Positions 41,665 through 44,607 of a stretch of DNA of 44,607 nucleotides are shown one piece after another (the stretch's first letter is position 1; each line of letters opens with the position of its first letter). Both the position numbers and the translations under genes were made by a program. The DNA lies in NCBI GenBank assembly GCA_018644725.1, contig JABGPZ010000062.1, positions 1 to 44,607 on the forward strand, in the 5' to 3' direction. This stretch comes from Phycisphaerales bacterium. GTDB lineage: Bacteria; Planctomycetota; Phycisphaerae; SM23-33. Below the pieces are notes generated by a model. It was not told where the DNA came from. It made no database searches and saw nothing but the letters and a program-made list of their open reading frames with translations.

Positions 41665-44406
41665 CTACTTGAATGGCATAAAGAGCATGATCTGAGGGAC
41701 GTCCTCATTGTTCATGCAATTGCTTCGGTCGATCACGGCGAGATAGCTCCATTCGCCCATCACGTTTTTACCATTGGCGGTAGGCGTGGAGTTATCTTTC
41801 GTGGTGGCAATCTTCAACGTCACCGCAAAGGAATCGCTGTTAACCGTCAGGACGTCGATAATCCGACCAAAGCTCGCATAGGCGTGGACATAGCCGATAC
41901 ATTGTTCGGTCGCGTTGGACTTATTTATCATAAAATTGATTTTATCCCGGACATCGGCCATGACATGGCCGGGAGTCTTCAAGGCAGGTAAATCAATCAC
42001 CCGGTCCTTGATCTTCCCGCCAATATTGCGCGCATCGTCAAGAGTCAGCCGGCCGAGTCTCGTAGGATACGCCCCCCCCGTAGCCCCCTTCACACCAAAA
42101 TAGAAGGACCCGTGGGGATACGGTAACGCCTTTAGCACCGTCCTGGACGCGGTATTGACGTTGATCTTGCCATACTGGACCGCGTAAACCGGTTTACCGT
42201 CAATATGGGAAATATTTCGCGTAGGGTCGGGCGGAACGACATCGACAAACTCGCCAAGGACGCAAGGCCACGGTCCGCCCACGCAATAGGGGAGTGACCC
42301 CCGGTGGGCATCATAAGCCGGGACGGCCTTGCCGCGGTGATCTGATCTTCGGATTGGTATACTCACTCGTTTGTTGTTGTACATCGACTCCGTCGCAAGT
42401 CGTTCGGGAAGGCTCTTGCCGCCCTGAACCGGGCCGATGGCAAAAAGGTGGAACAGCTCGCCCACACTGGGGCAAACCAGATAATCCAGGCCATCTTTCG
42501 TGACCTTCCTTTTCTTGACAATATTGAACCCTTCCACACAGATTGGTTTTCCATTCGCTGGTACAGTCAAGGGCATCGGGCTATGCCCCACCAAATTGGG
42601 CTTTCCTAACTTGTTCACCCCACTGGTCACCCACATGGCTACATTATACCGCTCGCGCCCTTCAAAACGGTCGTAGGTCTCCGGATCGTCCCAGCTGTCA
42701 TCACGCTTAATGCTCTTGGGGCCATAATTTCCCGAGGCAATGGGTTTGTATTTGTCAAAAGCACTCGTCTTAAACGCATCAATGGGAACATCCCCCTTCA
42801 TGAGTCGAAAGGTCACCCCTGCGGAGAAATCCAGATCCGGAAGTTCGACCCATGTAGACGGAATGGGGGCCCCAGAAAGCTGGAGCGTTTTTTTGGCTTC
42901 ATCTCGATTCGGGGCAACCTCGTTCCCCGCGTGGTAGCTGTAAAAGACCTTCCGTTTCTGTGGGTCAATCGTGCCACTCAGGGGCACATCCTTCAATTCG
43001 TATTCGGAAAGATTTACCGGCGCATCCGTCGGGTTGAAAATTTCTATCGCGCAAGCCCGGAAACTGTTGTCCTGTCCTGTGGGTGCCGTGTTTTTATTAT
43101 GCCAACAGTACACATCCGCAATCACCGGGCGCGGCACGACACCATAGACCCCCATGAAAAGATAGTCCTTCTCGGGTTTCATGCCATCGCAATAGGCCCA
43201 GAGATTCGCCACCAGATGCTTTGCTTTTTTTTCTGCGATCTCCACCGCCTTCGAAGTCGGCTTCATGTCAGGATTGGTGATCGCCTCGACGAGCTGAGGA
43301 TAAAGCCCCTCCCGCACAATCAATCTGTCGATATCCAGCGCATCGAGCGCCTTCTCATTGGGGTAAACAAGATTTCCATCCGCGTCTCTGAGATTCTTCA
43401 AATAATTGATATTGGGATTGATCCGCTGACGGGCATCGTCTTTGTTGCGCCGAAGGAAATTTCGATTGCTGGAATAGGTTGTCACATAGGTGCTATTGAA
43501 TCTGCCCGCCTTGGCAAGCATTTTGGCGAGGCGCAATTTCTGGTTGGCGGAATACGGGATCCTCGCGACCGGCTCATCGCCAATGCAGAACGGTTTGTAC
43601 TTGGGATCGCCAGGCTTTTCATACAGGCGAGGCGTGTGCAACCGCGCGGCCACATCCCAGAAGAAATCTTCCCGCCCCTTTCTGCTGGAAATCGAGGAAA
43701 CCCGTTCGGTTTCAATCTCCTTGAGCGAATCAGAAATCACTGTATCGATGTCAATGTCCACAGGGGTCATAAAATCGGACTCGGTCCGAGGCATCCTGCC
43801 CGCCGTATTCAGGTTGATCAATCCGCACAAATCGGTCACGCGCACAGCGACATAATAGCGCTTGCCATCCACATTATACACATCCGTCTCCTGCCAAACC
43901 GCATCGAGAATTGGAGTGTTCCCAGCCGTCACCGCGCCACCCGTTCTGGCGTTGAACATGCCCTTGGTCAAATTCTTCCTGAGGTCAAATTGCCCAAGTC
44001 CGAGATTCGTCCCGTGGGATCCCTTCTCGCCGGGATCAGTTGTCGCGAGCCAATAATCCTCAGCCAGCTTAGTGCCCACCTGCGGACCGGGATAGTCCCC
44101 AAAACGACGCCGCAACGAAGGGGCACTGGGCTTGTTCGTCAAAATCTCCTTGTATGGGAACCCATCCTTGTCCTTGGTCCCTGGCAACGGTCCGTGGAGG
44201 TCATCCTGCATCTTCATCGCGAGGACTTGAACAATCCCCACCGCCAACTCATCCACAGGCTCCCGCGCTTCAACAATTCGCGAGAAATCCTTGTACGATT
44301 GGGTCACCACAAGAAACGTCGTCCCCAGCAATGCCATCACGGTCAACAGGCTCAGCGCCAGCAAAATTGCAGCACCACGCCGACGTTGTTTTGTATACAC
44401 GTTCAT
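41665..44406 (-). CDS. Very large GspK-like minor pseudopilin
   Basis: A 913-residue protein. After a short basic N-terminus (KQRRRGAAILLALSLLTVMA) comes one membrane segment at about 11-34 in the style of type II secretion pseudopilins and GspK. Two helix-hairpin-helix pieces of the GspK/ComEA type occur: LINLNTAGRMPR at about 215-226, and KINVNTASRTVLKAL near residue 770. Typical GspK is about 330 residues, so this is nearly three times larger. AAAGGATG precedes the ATG. It might be part of a type II secretion or type IV pilus machine, but no other such gene lies in the window. The N-terminal resemblance is moderate; the rest is unassigned. Confidence 0.68.
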   Translation of the reverse strand: MNVYTKQRRRGAAILLALSLLTVMALLGTTFLVVTQSYKDFSRIVEAREPVDELAVGIVQVLAMKMQDDLHGPLPGTKDKDGFPYKEILTNKPSAPSLRRRFGDYPGPQVGTKLAEDYWLATTDPGEKGSHGTNLGLGQFDLRKNLTKGMFNARTGGAVTAGNTPILDAVWQETDVYNVDGKRYYVAVRVTDLCGLINLNTAGRMPRTESDFMTPVDIDIDTVISDSLKEIETERVSSISSRKGREDFFWDVAARLHTPRLYEKPGDPKYKPFCIGDEPVARIPYSANQKLRLAKMLAKAGRFNSTYVTTYSSNRNFLRRNKDDARQRINPNINYLKNLRDADGNLVYPNEKALDALDIDRLIVREGLYPQLVEAITNPDMKPTSKAVEIAEKKAKHLVANLWAYCDGMKPEKDYLFMGVYGVVPRPVIADVYCWHNKNTAPTGQDNSFRACAIEIFNPTDAPVNLSEYELKDVPLSGTIDPQKRKVFYSYHAGNEVAPNRDEAKKTLQLSGAPIPSTWVELPDLDFSAGVTFRLMKGDVPIDAFKTSAFDKYKPIASGNYGPKSIKRDDSWDDPETYDRFEGRERYNVAMWVTSGVNKLGKPNLVGHSPMPLTVPANGKPICVEGFNIVKKRKVTKDGLDYLVCPSVGELFHLFAIGPVQGGKSLPERLATESMYNNKRVSIPIRRSDHRGKAVPAYDAHRGSLPYCVGGPWPCVLGEFVDVVPPDPTRNISHIDGKPVYAVQYGKINVNTASRTVLKALPYPHGSFYFGVKGATGGAYPTRLGRLTLDDARNIGGKIKDRVIDLPALKTPGHVMADVRDKINFMINKSNATEQCIGYVHAYASFGRIIDVLTVNSDSFAVTLKIATTKDNSTPTANGKNVMGEWSYLAVIDRSNCMNNEDVPQIMLFMPFK

Positions 44407-44442
44407 TGCACCATCCTTTGTAGTTATTCTTATCCTCTATCA

Positions 44443-44471
44443 ATTATACAGACCGATTTGAGGCGACACAA
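44443..44471 (-). promoter_or_regulatory. Promoter of the GspK-like gene
   Basis: Minus strand TTGTGT (44471-44466), 17-nt spacer, perfect TATAAT (44448-44443). The leader is about 30 nt and includes AAAGGATG. No further feature is seen up to the window end. Confidence 0.65.
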
Positions 44472-44607
44472 ACACTCAATCCAAAATATTCCAGAAATGA
44501 CCATCTGCTAACAGGTTCGGAACTCAAAATAGACAATTCTTTCTGGTTTCGCGAGCTGGAGCGGCGTCATTGTACCGCCCATCCCCACACATTTACGAAG
44601 GGGAATC

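Overview
The window reads as a chromosomal core segment of a member of the Planctomycetota or a close PVC relative. The pointers are a DUF1571 protein, a GloVer-repeat secreted protein, a Tat-exported iduronate-type sulfatase, several Ala/Pro/Glu-rich lipoproteins and REP-like palindromes. This placement is inference from gene content only. No prophage, CRISPR array, tRNA, rRNA or complete insertion sequence was seen.

Layout. 1-8.6 kb (minus strand): GloVer-repeat exported protein, aldose 1-epimerase, family-4 glycosyltransferase, TPR-like lipoprotein, a fused 3-hexulose-6-phosphate synthase/RraA-like protein, RimO and a propeller-like lipoprotein. 8.6-18.2 kb (mixed strands): a Dus tRNA-dihydrouridine synthase, a SPOR-like membrane protein, a one-domain asparaginase-like protein, dnaA with a 0.6 kb DnaA-box region, DUF1571 protein, a repeat-bearing intergenic stretch, recR and xth (divergent), then a PEGA lipoprotein and a HIT protein. 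18.3-36.7 kb (all minus): the ribosomal superoperon, read from high to low coordinates: fusA, then rpsJ-rplC-rplD-rplW-rplB-rpsS-rplV-rpsC-rplP-rpmC-rpsQ-rplN-rplX-rplE-rpsZ-rpsH-rplF-rplR-rpsE-rplO-secY-adk-map, then rpmJ-rpsM-rpsK-rpsD-rpoA-rplQ. rpmD (L30), infA, tuf, rpsL and rpsG are missing from their usual places. 37-44.6 kb: a secreted repeat protein, sulfatase, accD and a very large GspK-like pseudopilin.

Notable signals. SecY carries about 120 extra N-terminal residues with four likely membrane segments. L17 has an internal insertion and a long acidic tail. The GloVer gene has a TGA inside its last repeat, with the rest of the repeat readable in frame. Several sigma70-type promoters can be read by eye. 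Three of them place the start point at or next to the A of the ATG (leaderless), and TTGCAA recurs as the -35 box, once shared by two divergent promoters. Two intrinsic terminators sit directly before the start codon of the next co-directional gene. The DnaA-box cluster next to dnaA suggests an origin or autoregulation, but the ribosomal operon would then run head-on to replication.

No clear defence, biosynthetic or mobile system was found. The strongest candidates for something undescribed are the extended SecY, the leaderless/shared promoter architecture and the interrupted GloVer gene.
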